NCBI GenBank assembly: GCA_049324695.1
Contig: JBMOMJ010000044.1
Location: 38,548 to 102,547 of the forward strand
Direction: 5' to 3'
DNA from: PMG-095 sp049324695
Lineage (GTDB): Bacteria > Myxococcota_A > Polyangia > Polyangiales > Polyangiaceae
Length of the DNA stretch: 64,000 bases
Below are positions 27,566 through 36,682 of the stretch, piece after piece (the stretch's first letter is position 1; each line of letters starts with the position of its first letter). Position numbers and translations under genes: made by a program. The notes beneath the pieces were generated by a model. That model saw only the letters and a program-made list of their open reading frames with translations. It was not told where the DNA came from and ran no database searches.

Positions 27566-27998
27566 GCTCGTGTGCGCGACGAGTCATCGAGCGGCAAAGA
27601 AGCCGCACTCGGCGGAAATTTTTCGATTGGCGATTACATCCTCTGGAACGAGTTGCCCACCGTGATCGGCAACCTTGGGGGGCATCACGTTTACTGGCCT
27701 CACGTTGTACACGACGCACGTGAAAACGGCGCCCAAACGCAGCGTGGAGCATGCGGAGCGCCGGGAGCTCGAAGCCGAACCGCTGCGCGCCGTGTCGTCC
27801 TGAGCGCAACAGCTGCGTTCGCTCTTGTGTAAACATCGAGCTTGAACTTCGAGCGTTACGGCTGGCGGCATCACCAACGGGGCTGCCCATCCGGCGGCCA
27901 TTTTGCTTTCTCCGTGGCTGGATCGTTCCTTGCCCTAATCGCGCGCACTCGCTTGGGTAGGTTACCTCGGCGGGGCCCAAAAGAAGGGAAGGTAGCGA
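27566..27998. other. gene-free stretch, one doubtful short frame
   Basis: 433 bp without a convincing gene. A frame from GTG 27572 to 27832 (86 codons) has a protein-like middle (NFSIGDYILWNELP) but an Arg/Ala-rich end and no ribosome site. It may be a remnant or chance. The end of the stretch holds the AAGAAGGGAAGG ribosome-binding region of the next gene. Confidence 0.25.
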
Positions 27999-28925
27999 AT
28001 GAGAAGGCACGTGATGTGGTTTGCCTGGGGGATGACGTCTGCGCTTGCGACGGGATGTGCAGTCGAGAGCGGGACGCCGGACGAGGGACGATCGGCTGAC
28101 GCGGCTGGAGAAACCGCGGGCGCCACGAGCCAAGCGGTGCTGTTGCACGAGCTTCGGTTGTCGCCCACACGCACGACGCAGTTTTGGGAGCTGGCGCCGG
28201 GTGAGGTCGTGGTGGTGAGCGAGGGTAGCTTGGAGAACGACGCGCCGCCGTCCGAGGCGGACTCGAAGCGTACGGCGCTGGAAATCTTTTCGGCGTTGTC
28301 GAGCGCCCCACCCCCCGAAAAACTGGTCCAGGCGCAAAAGCGCGCTGATGAGATTGACGCACTCTGGGCGCAGCGTGTGAGCGCGCCGGATATTCAGCCT
28401 GGTCTAGGCGGCGTAAAGCCTTCCGAGCGCGTTCAAGTCGATTTCGGCAATGCTTCGGCTCGACAGTTCTTGGGCGCAGCTTGGTGGGAAAGTGCAGCCT
28501 GCAGCGAAGCCGGTTACACACAGAAGTTCAACATCAGTGGCGAATGGTACTACCCATACATCGCCTGCTGGTCCGATCTGATGCGCTTCGTTAACTCCGG
28601 CAGCGTTGGCATCGCGCGAGACTGGGAAGCCCGCTTCGCTGGTGTGACCACCAATGCGAGCTACAAGCACTTCTACATCACGTGCACCAACTACGTCCTA
28701 TTCACCGACTGTCATTGGGACGTCGAAAACTACTCGGTGAACGTCGGCTTCTGGAAGACGGTCACGGCCGGTGCGCGTAAGACCCGCGCGGGTGAGCTTC
28801 ACACACCCAATGACGCCGGCGGCGGCTACTTCTCGCTGAAGTTCAACGGCACATCGCTCCTCCTCGGCGGCAACTTCTGCCGCAACGATGTCGAAGACTG
28901 CACTCGCTGGCCGCACACGATATGA
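27999..28925 (+). CDS. lipoprotein of unknown function
   Basis: A protein of 308 residues. The ATG at 27999 has a strong AAGAAGGGAAGG site. A lipoprotein signal ends in ALATGC (Cys20). An N-terminal region of about 110 residues with LHELRLSPTRTTQFWELAPGE is followed by a Cys-containing C-terminal domain (SAACSEAGYTQKF, YITCTNYVLFTDCHWD, NFCRNDVEDCTRW; seven Cys) that looks extracellular and disulfide-linked. No family recognised. Its stop overlaps the start of the serine protease gene (ATGA), so the two are probably made together; it could be an inhibitor, chaperone or substrate of that protease. Confidence 0.65.
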   Translation: MRRHVMWFAWGMTSALATGCAVESGTPDEGRSADAAGETAGATSQAVLLHELRLSPTRTTQFWELAPGEVVVVSEGSLENDAPPSEADSKRTALEIFSALSSAPPPEKLVQAQKRADEIDALWAQRVSAPDIQPGLGGVKPSERVQVDFGNASARQFLGAAWWESAACSEAGYTQKFNISGEWYYPYIACWSDLMRFVNSGSVGIARDWEARFAGVTTNASYKHFYITCTNYVLFTDCHWDVENYSVNVGFWKTVTAGARKTRAGELHTPNDAGGGYFSLKFNGTSLLLGGNFCRNDVEDCTRWPHTI

Positions 28926-29938
28926 AGCGCTGCCTACGGCGATGGTTGCGTTCGGGCGTCGCCGTGGGGATCTGCGCAGGACTCGGGGCATGCGGAGGAC
29001 CGGAGGCGTCGCCCAACGGTGACGCTCTCCGGCTGCCGCTCTGGGAAAGCAGTGCAGATTCACAAACGACCGGCGTCGTCGCAATTCACGCTCGCATGGC
29101 CGGCGCTTGGTTCTTCGCTTGTACTGGTTCGTTAGTGGCTCCGAACGTCGTTCTCACGGCGGGACATTGCGCAACGGCATGGAGCGCACAAGCCGCCGCC
29201 GATGCTGCCTGTGATGGCGACCAGGAACCAATTGCTGCCAGCGCGGACTCGCTTTTGGTTACCCTGGGCGCGGTGGCTCCGCGTGATGTTGCTCCGCCCC
29301 ACGAGGGGGTGCACGCCGTGGCACGAATCGCGCTCGCGTCATCATCAGGCGTTTCTGCCGCGGGCTGGTGTGGACGTGACATCGCTGTGTTAATCCTTCG
29401 AGACAGCGTTGCCCCGCAGATCGCAACTCCGCTCGCTTTGCGCCTCGACGCACGGCCCGTCGCGGGTGAACGCTTCGATGCCGTGGGCTTCGGTCCCAAT
29501 GGTCAGCTCGAACCGAGCACAGGCCTGCGCACCCGAGCGCAAGCAAGCGTCACGTGCGTGGGTGCAGATTGCAATATCACCAATCAGGTCATGCCCACGG
29601 AGTGGCTGAGCAATGACTTGGCCGCCTGCTCCGGCGACTCCGGCGGTCCCGCTTTGGATTCGAGTGGACGCATTTTCGGCGTCTTGTCTCGCGGATTCTC
29701 GGATTGCTCCAGCATCGTTTACGGAGCAGTGTCACATTGGAGCGCGTTTCTCTGCCGGGAGCTCGAGCGAGAAGCGGCTGACACGCCGCCCGCGTGCGCA
29801 GAGTTTAGTCCAGCGGTTGCCGCGAATTGTGCGTTCAACCTTGCGGCGAGCGGGAATACGAATCGGAGTGTTCACGCGCTGGGAGGTGCGCTGATTGCCA
29901 CTTTGTTGCTGCTGCGTCGGCGACGGCGCCCGGCCTGA
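28922..29938 (+). CDS. trypsin-like serine protease (S1) with C-terminal membrane/sorting tail
   Basis: A protein of 338 residues. An N-terminal signal leads into a Cys-containing GLGACGG, which could be a lipobox. The chymotrypsin-fold motifs are complete: VVLTAGHC (His82), GRDIAVLIL (Asp) and ACSGDSGGP (Ser240), with the S1 region SRGFSDC. The end is a hydrophobic helix (ALGGALIATLLLL) followed by RRRRR, resembling a MYXO-CTERM-type tail, with a Cys further upstream (ANCAF). It is translationally coupled to the preceding lipoprotein gene. An extracellular endopeptidase suits a predatory or saprophytic lifestyle. Confidence 0.9.
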   Translation: MKRCLRRWLRSGVAVGICAGLGACGGPEASPNGDALRLPLWESSADSQTTGVVAIHARMAGAWFFACTGSLVAPNVVLTAGHCATAWSAQAAADAACDGDQEPIAASADSLLVTLGAVAPRDVAPPHEGVHAVARIALASSSGVSAAGWCGRDIAVLILRDSVAPQIATPLALRLDARPVAGERFDAVGFGPNGQLEPSTGLRTRAQASVTCVGADCNITNQVMPTEWLSNDLAACSGDSGGPALDSSGRIFGVLSRGFSDCSSIVYGAVSHWSAFLCRELEREAADTPPACAEFSPAVAANCAFNLAASGNTNRSVHALGGALIATLLLLRRRRRPA

Positions 29939-30030
29939 CCATAACGACTTTGTCAGGTTTTTTTCGATTGAAAGTCACTGGAGCGGCCCGCGCTTGTTGT
30001 CTGTAGGTGATTTGGGTAGTGTTCCGAGTC

Positions 30031-32358
30031 ATGCGGATTGGTGGCTTGGTCGGAGTTGGGCTGGTTGTTGCCTTTGGTTGCAGTTCGCCCGACGGGACGA
30101 GTTCGGGGAGTGGCGGCGCAAGCGCAAATGCGGGCGGAACGGCTGGCGGTGGTGGCAGGGCGCAAGCAGGCGGCGCTTCGAGTGGAGGTCGTGCTGGCGG
30201 TTCGGGCGGCGCGTCCGGATCGGCTGGTAAGGGCGGTTCGGGTGGTGTTGCCGCGCTTGGTGGCAATGCCAATCAGGCTGGTGAAGATGCCGGCGGGCTC
30301 GGCGGTGAAGCGAGCGGCGGCATGCTCGGCGCAGGCGGTCAGAGCTCCGGCGGCAGCGCTGGAACGACGTCAGCCAACGGAGGAGCAACGGGGACGACCG
30401 GTGGCGTCAGCTCCAACGGCGGCAAGTCCAGTGGTGGAGCACCGAGTGGCGGGACGAGCGGCAACGCCGGCAGCGCGGGAACCAGCGGCAAAGGAGGCGG
30501 CGCTGGAACATCTGCCGGGGGAGCGAGCGGCGGCGTTGGTGGTGCGTCGGGCGGCACCTCGGCGGGTGGGAGTGCCAGTGGAGGTGCAGGCGGTGGCACC
30601 GGCAACGAGTGTCCAGAAGGTTCTACTGGTGCGAACTGCTCGACGTGCGTCGTATACGTCAATCAGGCGGGCGGCAGTGACACGAGCGACGGCAAGACTT
30701 GGGCGGGCGCCAAAGCGAGCCTGCAAGCGGGTATCGACGCGGCGGCGACAGCTCCGACGTGCCACGTGTGGGTCGCCAAGGGCTCGTATGTGCCTACATA
30801 CAAAGCCGATCCGTTTGCGGCGGCGAACACGGCGACTCTGCTAATGCGGCCCGGCGTCGCCCTCTTTGGTGGCTTTGCTGGAGGCGAGCGCGCGCTCGAG
30901 GCACGCAACGTGGCAAGCAACGTCACGACGGTCACCGGCGAAATCGGGACGAGCGCGAATACGGATAACCTCAGGCGCGTCGTCACGTGGGCAGACAAGG
31001 CCGTGCTCGATGGATTTACCGTCACGCGCTCCTACGGCGCCGCCATTGGCTGCGAAGGTGGATCGCTCACCATCAAGAACTCGACCATCACTGGCAACGT
31101 CGGCGGCTACGGTGGAGGCATGTGGCTCACGAATGGGTGCGCCGCGACCGTCACGAACAGCACGTTCAGCAGCAACGTGGCCTCGCTCAGCAGTAGCAAC
31201 AACCGCGGTGGTGGAATCTACGCCGAGTCGAACGGCAGCCTCATCGTTGAGGACTGCACCTTTACGTCCAATAGCTCGACCTCAGGTAACGGAGGCGCGA
31301 TTCTCAGCTTCTCCCCGACTCAGATCAGAAATTCACTCTTCGAGAACAACAACGCCTCCACTGGCGGTGCTGTTGACCTCGGCGCAGGCGCCACCAACAC
31401 CGTCGAAAACTGCACCTTCCGGGGTAACAAGGCCTCGGGCGGCGCGGCAATCTGGGCCAACGGCACTCTCGTCGTGCGCGGTAGCACCTTCACCAACAAT
31501 GCCGGCGCCACCAGTGGCGCAGTTCAAGCCGCCTCGGCCACCATCGAAGACAGCACCTTCAGCGGCAATAGCGCCATCAACGTGAACGGCGCTACATCGG
31601 CCGTTGGCGGTGGCTTGCGCGCGAGCGGTACCGTGAAACTCAAGCGTGTCAGCTTCAGCAGCAACTCGGTCTCTGCCGGCAACACCAGCTCGGGCGGCGC
31701 ATTCTTCTGTGGCTCGGGCTGCGCGGCTACGCTCGTGGATGTGAGTTTCCACGCCAACACGGCCTTCGGGCTCGGGGCCACGTCGACCTATGGTTCGGGT
31801 GGCGCCATCTTTTTCGATGGCACCTCGCTTTCGCTGAGCGATTGCCAATTCACGTTGAATCGCACGCGTGTAAACGGAGGAGCGATCGCAAACGGTGCGC
31901 TTTCGTCGAGCACGTTAGTGGTGACCAACTCGACCTTCTACGGCAACGCCGCCGAGTCGGGGTCGGGTGGAGCCATCTACAACTACTCCGGGCCTTCGAC
32001 GTTCTTGAACAGCATTTTCTGGGGTAACACTGCCTTCGTGCAGGGTAATCAGGTGTTCAACAACGGCGGGGCCACCAGTACTGTGCGCGCGTGCGACGTG
32101 CAGGGCAGTGGCTTCAACGGAACCAACGGCAACATCGATCAAGACCCGCTGTTCGTGAGCACAGCGACTGGCTCCCTGGACCTACGCTTGGGCACTGGCT
32201 CTCCATGCATCGATCATGGGGCCAACGCCGACCTGCCCGTGGACGCGCTCGATCTCGACGGGGATGGTAACCTGACCGAGCCGCTGCCGCTCGACATCGA
32301 TGGGCTCGCGCGTGTTCAGAACGTCACCGTAGACATCGGCGCTCACGAGAAACAGTAG
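30031..32358 (+). CDS. lipoprotein with long Gly/Ser linker and right-handed beta-helix (polymorphic-outer-membrane-like repeats)
   Basis: A protein of 775 residues from the ATG at 30031; a GTG eight codons upstream is possible. The lipobox is VVAFGC. About 165 residues of Gly/Ser/Ala repeats act as a stalk. A Cys-containing CPEGSTGANCSTC hinge follows, then a parallel beta-helix of about 500 residues built of repeats such as NSTFSSNVA, DCTFTSNSS, NCTFRGNKASGGAA and GSTFTNNAG, the pattern of choice-of-anchor/Pmp-like proteins. The end (PLDIDGLARVQNVTVDIGAHE) is typical of these proteins. Likely a surface adhesin or carbohydrate-binding protein. Confidence 0.85.
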   Translation: MRIGGLVGVGLVVAFGCSSPDGTSSGSGGASANAGGTAGGGGRAQAGGASSGGRAGGSGGASGSAGKGGSGGVAALGGNANQAGEDAGGLGGEASGGMLGAGGQSSGGSAGTTSANGGATGTTGGVSSNGGKSSGGAPSGGTSGNAGSAGTSGKGGGAGTSAGGASGGVGGASGGTSAGGSASGGAGGGTGNECPEGSTGANCSTCVVYVNQAGGSDTSDGKTWAGAKASLQAGIDAAATAPTCHVWVAKGSYVPTYKADPFAAANTATLLMRPGVALFGGFAGGERALEARNVASNVTTVTGEIGTSANTDNLRRVVTWADKAVLDGFTVTRSYGAAIGCEGGSLTIKNSTITGNVGGYGGGMWLTNGCAATVTNSTFSSNVASLSSSNNRGGGIYAESNGSLIVEDCTFTSNSSTSGNGGAILSFSPTQIRNSLFENNNASTGGAVDLGAGATNTVENCTFRGNKASGGAAIWANGTLVVRGSTFTNNAGATSGAVQAASATIEDSTFSGNSAINVNGATSAVGGGLRASGTVKLKRVSFSSNSVSAGNTSSGGAFFCGSGCAATLVDVSFHANTAFGLGATSTYGSGGAIFFDGTSLSLSDCQFTLNRTRVNGGAIANGALSSSTLVVTNSTFYGNAAESGSGGAIYNYSGPSTFLNSIFWGNTAFVQGNQVFNNGGATSTVRACDVQGSGFNGTNGNIDQDPLFVSTATGSLDLRLGTGSPCIDHGANADLPVDALDLDGDGNLTEPLPLDIDGLARVQNVTVDIGAHEKQ

Positions 32359-32376
32359 AGTGCCGCGCGAAGAGCA

Positions 32377-32530
32377 CTAGCTGCTGCATCGGATCTCCAC
32401 GCGGCCTTCCGCATCCGTTCGGCACAACCGAAGCCCGCAGGCTGCGCATTGTGCGACCGCACAGGTCGAACATTCGTCGCCTTGGCTGCAGATCCCGCGG
32501 AACGGAACGCAGCCGTGGTTCGTGCGCGAA
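32377..32530 (-). pseudogene. orphan Cys-rich C-terminal coding remnant
   Basis: On the minus strand, in the frame closed by TAG at 32377-32379, the sequence reads HGCVPFRGICSQGDECSTC, AVAQCAACGLRLC and RTDAEGRVEIRCSS. That is nine Cys in under fifty codons with balanced composition, unlike random GC-rich sequence. The frame stays open to about 32650 but has no ATG, GTG or TTG, and it lies behind the glutamylcyclotransferase-like gene in a different frame. It is probably the 3' end of a lost or frameshifted exported protein gene. Confidence 0.3.
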
Positions 32531-32573
32531 ATCGACCGCGCGCCACACGCCGCATGCGGGGCGCCGTACGCGC

Positions 32574-32999
32574 TCAGCGACGCCGCAACGCTTCCACAAA
32601 AGCCGAGCGCTCGCGATCTCGCGGGGGCGGCGCGAAGCGGTCACGCCAGCTGCCGCCTTTCAGCCTGCGTTTGCCGCGCACGCGCTCTTCCGGCATGACA
32701 TACGCATCTGCTTCGCTGCCGTCGTCGAGCCGGATTCGCGTGCGTTCGAAGAGGATCGGACATTGTTTGCTCACGTCGATGGCGAAGCACGCTTTGCGCT
32801 GCACGACGTAAAGCTCTCCCAGCACACTCACGTTCCCTCCCGGCACCAGTGCGGCGAAGATGCCGAGATCCACTAGCTGGAACTCCGGCGCAGTGCGAGC
32901 AACACCGAGCAGCGTCGCGCTCGCGAGCAACGCGTGGTCGCGCTCATTTTGCATCAGCGAGCCGTAGTCGAACAGCCGAATCGAATCGGAGGCGAGCAT
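32574..32999 (-). CDS. gamma-glutamylcyclotransferase-like (GGCT/AIG2) protein
   Basis: A protein of 141 residues. The GGCT-like signature is at the start (IRLFDYGSLMQNERDHAL, compare FxYGSLM), followed by LLGVARTAPEFQLVDLG, a Gly-containing VPGGNVSVLGELYVV strand and a Tyr in DAYVMPEERV near the end. The family cyclises gamma-glutamyl amines or acts as a structural relative of such enzymes. The catalytic Glu expected in the GELYVV strand is present. No signal peptide. It is a single gene on the minus strand, divergent from the GNAT gene. Confidence 0.75.
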   Translation of the reverse strand: MLASDSIRLFDYGSLMQNERDHALLASATLLGVARTAPEFQLVDLGIFAALVPGGNVSVLGELYVVQRKACFAIDVSKQCPILFERTRIRLDDGSEADAYVMPEERVRGKRRLKGGSWRDRFAPPPRDRERSAFVEALRRR

Positions 33000-33113
33000 G
33001 ACACGGATGCTAGCGCGATCTCGTCGCCCGCAGGAAGCTCGATTGCGAAGCGTTCTCGGAGCTCCCCGCGCCGCGACTTGCGCAGCAGGGTTTTCGGAGC
33101 TGAAGTTCGGAAC

Positions 33114-33641
33114 ATGACGACTCTACGCGGTTCGCGCGTGCTCCTCAGACCGGTTGCCGAAAGCGATCTGAGTCGCCTGTTTGCCATCCTCAGCGAGCCT
33201 TCCGTTGCACGACATTGGAGTGAGCCTGACCCCGAGTTCGACCGCGTCGTGTTGCTCGGCGCGGAGGCTGATGGCGCCGAGCGCATTACGACCTTCGTGA
33301 TCGAGTTGAACGGCGAAGTAGTCGGTTGGATTGCGGGCTGGGAGAAGCTCGACCGCGACTACCGGCACGCTGGCGTCGACCTATTCTTGAGCAGCGCGCA
33401 GCAGGGACTGGGGTTGGGGCCAGAAGCGATTCGCTTGGTTTGCCGCTTCCTATTTCAAGAGCAGGGCCATCATCGCATCACGATTGATCCCGCCGCGGAC
33501 AATCGTCGAGCGATCGCTGCCTACGAGAAGGTTGGTTTCAAACGTGTCGGCGTATTGCGACGCTACGAGCGAGGCGCCGACGGTACGTTCCACGATGGCT
33601 TGCTTCTCGACCTGCTACCCGAAGAGCTGAGCGACGGCTGA
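33114..33641 (+). CDS. GNAT-family acetyltransferase, aminoglycoside 6'-N-acetyltransferase-like
   Basis: A protein of 175 residues from the ATG at 33114. The N-terminus LRGSRVLLRPVAESDLSRLFAIL is typical of the RimJ/AAC(6') branch of GNAT. The acetyl-CoA site appears as the VDLFLSSAQQGLGLGPEAIRL segment (QxxGxG/A). The HRITIDPAADNRRAIAAYEKVGFKRVG motif is characteristic of this branch. It ends two bases before the stop of the convergent LysR gene. The substrate could be an aminoglycoside, an N-terminal amine or another small amine; resistance cannot be claimed from sequence alone. Confidence 0.82.
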   Translation: MTTLRGSRVLLRPVAESDLSRLFAILSEPSVARHWSEPDPEFDRVVLLGAEADGAERITTFVIELNGEVVGWIAGWEKLDRDYRHAGVDLFLSSAQQGLGLGPEAIRLVCRFLFQEQGHHRITIDPAADNRRAIAAYEKVGFKRVGVLRRYERGADGTFHDGLLLDLLPEELSDG

Positions 33642-33643
33642 TC

Positions 33644-34573
33644 TCAGAAGCCGGGAATACGGCCTTGTAACGAGCGATCCCAAACGGGCGGATCACGCAA
33701 GCGTTGCGCCAAAAAGTCCACGGTTGCGCGCACCTTGGTGGAGAGCTGTCGCGCCGAGGGATACATCGCGAACATTGCCGACGGCTCGAACTCGTATTCA
33801 GGCAAGACGCGCGTTAGTTCGCCGGTGAGGAGGGCAGGAGCAACAGCCAAGGTGGCACCAACTGTAATGCCGAGTCCGCGCTTGGCGACTTCAGTGAGTG
33901 CAACCGGATTGTTGGTCGCGAAGCGCGGGTTGATGCCCACCGTCACCGGCCCGCTCGGCCCTTGCAGTCTCCACTCGCGAGGTCGCGCAAAGTTGGTAAA
34001 TCCCAGGCACTGGTGCTGTGCCAAGTCGTTCGGATGGGCCGGCATGCCGTGCCGTTCGAGATAGCTCGGGGCTGCCACCAAAACACGATGGTTGCTGCAC
34101 AGGCGCCTCGCGACGAGCTGTGAGTCCGAGAGCGCGCCAATCCGGATCGCGAGGTCGAAACCTTCGTCAATCAAATCGACGAAGCGATCGGTCAGCGACA
34201 AATCAATGCTGAGCTCTGGATACTGTCGCATCAATCCTTCCAGCAGCGGCGCGACATGGAGCTGCCCAAACACTACGGACGCGGTGAGACGCAGGGTGCC
34301 GCGTGGCCGCAGAGTGGCTTCACGCACCTCCGCTTCGGCTTCGGCCAGATCAATCAACACTTGCGCGGTGCGCGCGTAGAAGGCGGAGCCCGCTTCGGTC
34401 AGTGCTAGCTTGCGCGTGGTCCGCTGCAGCAAGCGTGCCCCGAGCTTCTCCTCGAGACGGGTGACAACGCGGCTCACTCCTGAAGGGCTCAGCGCCAGCT
34501 CTTCGGCAGCCTTCACGTAGCTGCCGTGCTTCACCACGCAGTGGAAGACCTCCAGTTCCAGGATATCTGCCAT
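33644..34573 (-). CDS. LysR-family transcriptional regulator
   Basis: A protein of 309 residues; the ATG at 34573 is preferred over the GTG six bases upstream. The helix-turn-helix spans about 3-60 (ADILELEVFHCVVKHGSYVK, AAEELALSPSGVSRVVTRLE, EKLGARLLQRTTRKLALTEAG), the CrgA/DmlR-like type. The substrate-binding domain runs about 88-290. It is divergent from the AraC regulator gene with about 95 bp between, which is a natural place for its operator. The target is probably the neighbouring AraC gene or the prenyltransferase operon; this is inference. Confidence 0.88.
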   Translation of the reverse strand: MADILELEVFHCVVKHGSYVKAAEELALSPSGVSRVVTRLEEKLGARLLQRTTRKLALTEAGSAFYARTAQVLIDLAEAEAEVREATLRPRGTLRLTASVVFGQLHVAPLLEGLMRQYPELSIDLSLTDRFVDLIDEGFDLAIRIGALSDSQLVARRLCSNHRVLVAAPSYLERHGMPAHPNDLAQHQCLGFTNFARPREWRLQGPSGPVTVGINPRFATNNPVALTEVAKRGLGITVGATLAVAPALLTGELTRVLPEYEFEPSAMFAMYPSARQLSTKVRATVDFLAQRLRDPPVWDRSLQGRIPGF

Positions 34574-34668
34574 TCCCACCCAGGGTGCCCAGATTCATGA
34601 CGCTGCGTCACGGGTGAAGTGCTCAGAGGCCGGTTTTTCGGGGAATTCATGCGTGAAAGACTGCCAAC

Positions 34669-35526
34669 GTGACCTCCAGCGATATTCCTGAGGAAAGAGT
34701 ATTTTTTAACCGCCGCGGAGAGCTGCCGGGCGTCGAGTTGCGAACTTGGACGGATTCCGCGCGTTCCTGGTGTCGCTACACGGCGGAATATGAATTCCTG
34801 GCACCGATCACGTGGCAAGCGCGTGTGTGGCACCGCCGGCGTGAATCATCGCTGTCAGCCGGCTGGTTACTCTGCGCTCACCCGGGTGACGTCATCGCTG
34901 CCAAGCGCGTGCTGCAGAGCGGCGCGCTGAGCTCCTTGAGTGTGGACACGACGACGTTGGACGCCTACCTGGCAGCGCACGGCGTGGCCCTCGATCAGCA
35001 GCGTCTGCGCAGCGTCACACGCATGTCGGAGACGCTGCAGCACCGGCTGCTCGCGGTGTTCGAGTCCTTGCGAACGGAAGCCGACGCAACGTTGCTTCAG
35101 GGCCGCATGCTCGAATTCGTCGAAGCGTTGGTGGCCGAAGCGTTCGACAAGTCGTTGCAGCCGCTGTCGCGCCAAAGTCCGGAGTCACGCGCGGCCGCTC
35201 GTATCCGCGAGTGCTTGCAGGACGACCCAGCCATAACGGTCGATCTCGATACCTTATCTCGGCACACGGGTATGAGTCGCTTTCAAGTGGTGCGTGTTTT
35301 CAAGCGCCGGTACGGCTTGCCCCCGCACTCCTACCAGCTGCAGCGCCGCTTGGTTTTGGCACAAAAGTCGTTGCGCGACGGAATGCGCCCTGCCCAAGTT
35401 GCGGCGGAGTTCGGTTTCGTCGATCAGAGCCACTTGACGCGGCACTTCAAGCGCTTGGTGGGCGTCACTCCTGCGCAATACGCTCGCGTGAGTCCCGCCC
35501 CAGGCGGAGATCGTCGCGTTGGCTGA
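34669..35526 (+). CDS. AraC-family transcriptional regulator
   Basis: A protein of 285 residues starting at GTG 34669. The N-terminal cupin-like sensing domain is about 1-110 (HPGDVIAAKRV region). The C-terminal double helix-turn-helix runs about 180-275: ITVDLDTLSRHTGMSRFQVVRVFKRRYG, then MRPAQVAAEFGFVDQSHLTRHFKRLVGVTPAQY, the canonical AraC signature. The gene lies directly upstream of, and in the same direction as, the methyltransferase-prenyltransferase-diiron enzyme operon, so it is a strong candidate for the pathway activator. Divergent LysR gene on its other side. Confidence 0.9.
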   Translation: MTSSDIPEERVFFNRRGELPGVELRTWTDSARSWCRYTAEYEFLAPITWQARVWHRRRESSLSAGWLLCAHPGDVIAAKRVLQSGALSSLSVDTTTLDAYLAAHGVALDQQRLRSVTRMSETLQHRLLAVFESLRTEADATLLQGRMLEFVEALVAEAFDKSLQPLSRQSPESRAAARIRECLQDDPAITVDLDTLSRHTGMSRFQVVRVFKRRYGLPPHSYQLQRRLVLAQKSLRDGMRPAQVAAEFGFVDQSHLTRHFKRLVGVTPAQYARVSPAPGGDRRVG

Positions 35527-35831
35527 GCGCTTTGCGCCAAACACATGACTGGCGATCTGCGTTCGAGAGCGTCCGTGCGTACGAGAGCGCTTTTTTCGGC
35601 GTGATCCGCCACGTACGTGCGTCTCACCCTGACGCATTGGCCTCAGTCGTTAGCGCTACCACATCGTTGCAAGGTGTATCGCGCTGCCATCGACGTGAGA
35701 CGAGCAGCCACACAAAACGCGTTCCAGGGCTTGAGTGCTCGTGCGGCGCGACCGTACCACTCTGCGTTCGGCGCTGTGCAACGGGTACTCAAACTTCACT
35801 CGTTGCTTCGCCATCGAGAGAGGAACGCGAT
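35527..35831 (+). promoter_or_regulatory. upstream region of the prenyltransferase operon
   Basis: 305 bp without a supported gene between the AraC regulator and the methyltransferase. It ends in the AGAGAGGA ribosome site (35816-35823). The operon promoter and the AraC operator should be here; I cannot point to them by eye. Confidence 0.3.
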
Positions 35832-36668
35832 TTGGAACACGATCAGAAGGTTCGCGAATTCTACGACAGTGCTCTGTACTGCTACGAGTCGATCATGGGT
35901 GATCGCTGGCATCACGGCGACCCGGAGACAGAGGCAAAGGGCGCAACTGTGCTCGAAGCCTGTCAAGTGATCGAAGAGAAATTCGTGGCCCTCGCCGGCT
36001 TGAAGCCAGGTGGTCTCGCGTTGGATTTCGGCTGTGGCATCGGTGGACCGACGCAACACATGGCGAAGGTCTCTGGCGCTTCCTTCGTGGGCGTCACCAA
36101 CAACGAGGGCCTACAACGCCGCGCTACGCAGAAGGCTCAGCAATCGGGCGTCGCCGACAAGGTGCGCTTCTTGGCCATCGGCGACACCGACTACCAGAGC
36201 TTTCCTCAGTTCGCGGACGCGACGTTCGACGCCGTGACGTTCTACGAGTCGGTGTGTCACCTGTTCGACAAGGCCGCTTTCTTCAAGGCGGTGTTCCGCA
36301 TCCTGAAGCCGGGTGGGCGCCTGGTTGGCACCGACTGGATGCAGCGTCCGTTCGGCGCACATCAGACCGAAGAGCAAATTGCGAAGTTCATCAAGCCCGT
36401 GAATGATTCGACAGCGTTCTCCGATCTCGGCAGCGTGCGATCGTACGAGCGTATGTTGCGCGAAGCGGGCTTCCAAGTGCACATGGCGCGCGACTTGTTC
36501 GAAGGCGTCAAGTGCTGGGGCACGGTTCCGGAATACGAGCGGCCGCAGTGGTTGAACTACGACGGCCCGGGCGCGGAAATGTTCCGCACCGGCAAGGTCG
36601 CGCTCGACGCAGCGCGCGACGCTGGCGTGTTCACGGTAGGTATGTACGTTGCCGTCAAGCCGCTCTGA
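35832..36668 (+). CDS. SAM-dependent C/O-methyltransferase, Erg6/GPP-methyltransferase-like
   Basis: A protein of 278 residues. The TTG at 35832 is chosen because AGAGAGGA lies eight bases upstream and homology to the family begins at once (REFYDSALYCYESIMGDRWHHG). Class I Rossmann fold: motif I LDFGCGIGGPTQHM (about 64-77), a post-I GVTNNE, VTFYESVCHLFDKAAFF and FRILKPGGRLVGTDW. The order and spacing are those of sterol C24, tocopherol and prenyl-diphosphate methyltransferases. As first gene of a three-gene operon with an aromatic prenyltransferase, it probably methylates either the aromatic substrate or a prenyl donor. Confidence 0.85.
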   Translation: MEHDQKVREFYDSALYCYESIMGDRWHHGDPETEAKGATVLEACQVIEEKFVALAGLKPGGLALDFGCGIGGPTQHMAKVSGASFVGVTNNEGLQRRATQKAQQSGVADKVRFLAIGDTDYQSFPQFADATFDAVTFYESVCHLFDKAAFFKAVFRILKPGGRLVGTDWMQRPFGAHQTEEQIAKFIKPVNDSTAFSDLGSVRSYERMLREAGFQVHMARDLFEGVKCWGTVPEYERPQWLNYDGPGAEMFRTGKVALDAARDAGVFTVGMYVAVKPL

Positions 36669-36682
36669 GGTCCTTTCGCAAC

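Noticed and set aside
27572..27832. A short + strand frame with the segment NFSIGDYILWNELP
   Set aside because: It has no ribosome site, an Arg/Ala-rich tail, and no neighbour support; kept only as a note in the gene-free stretch.
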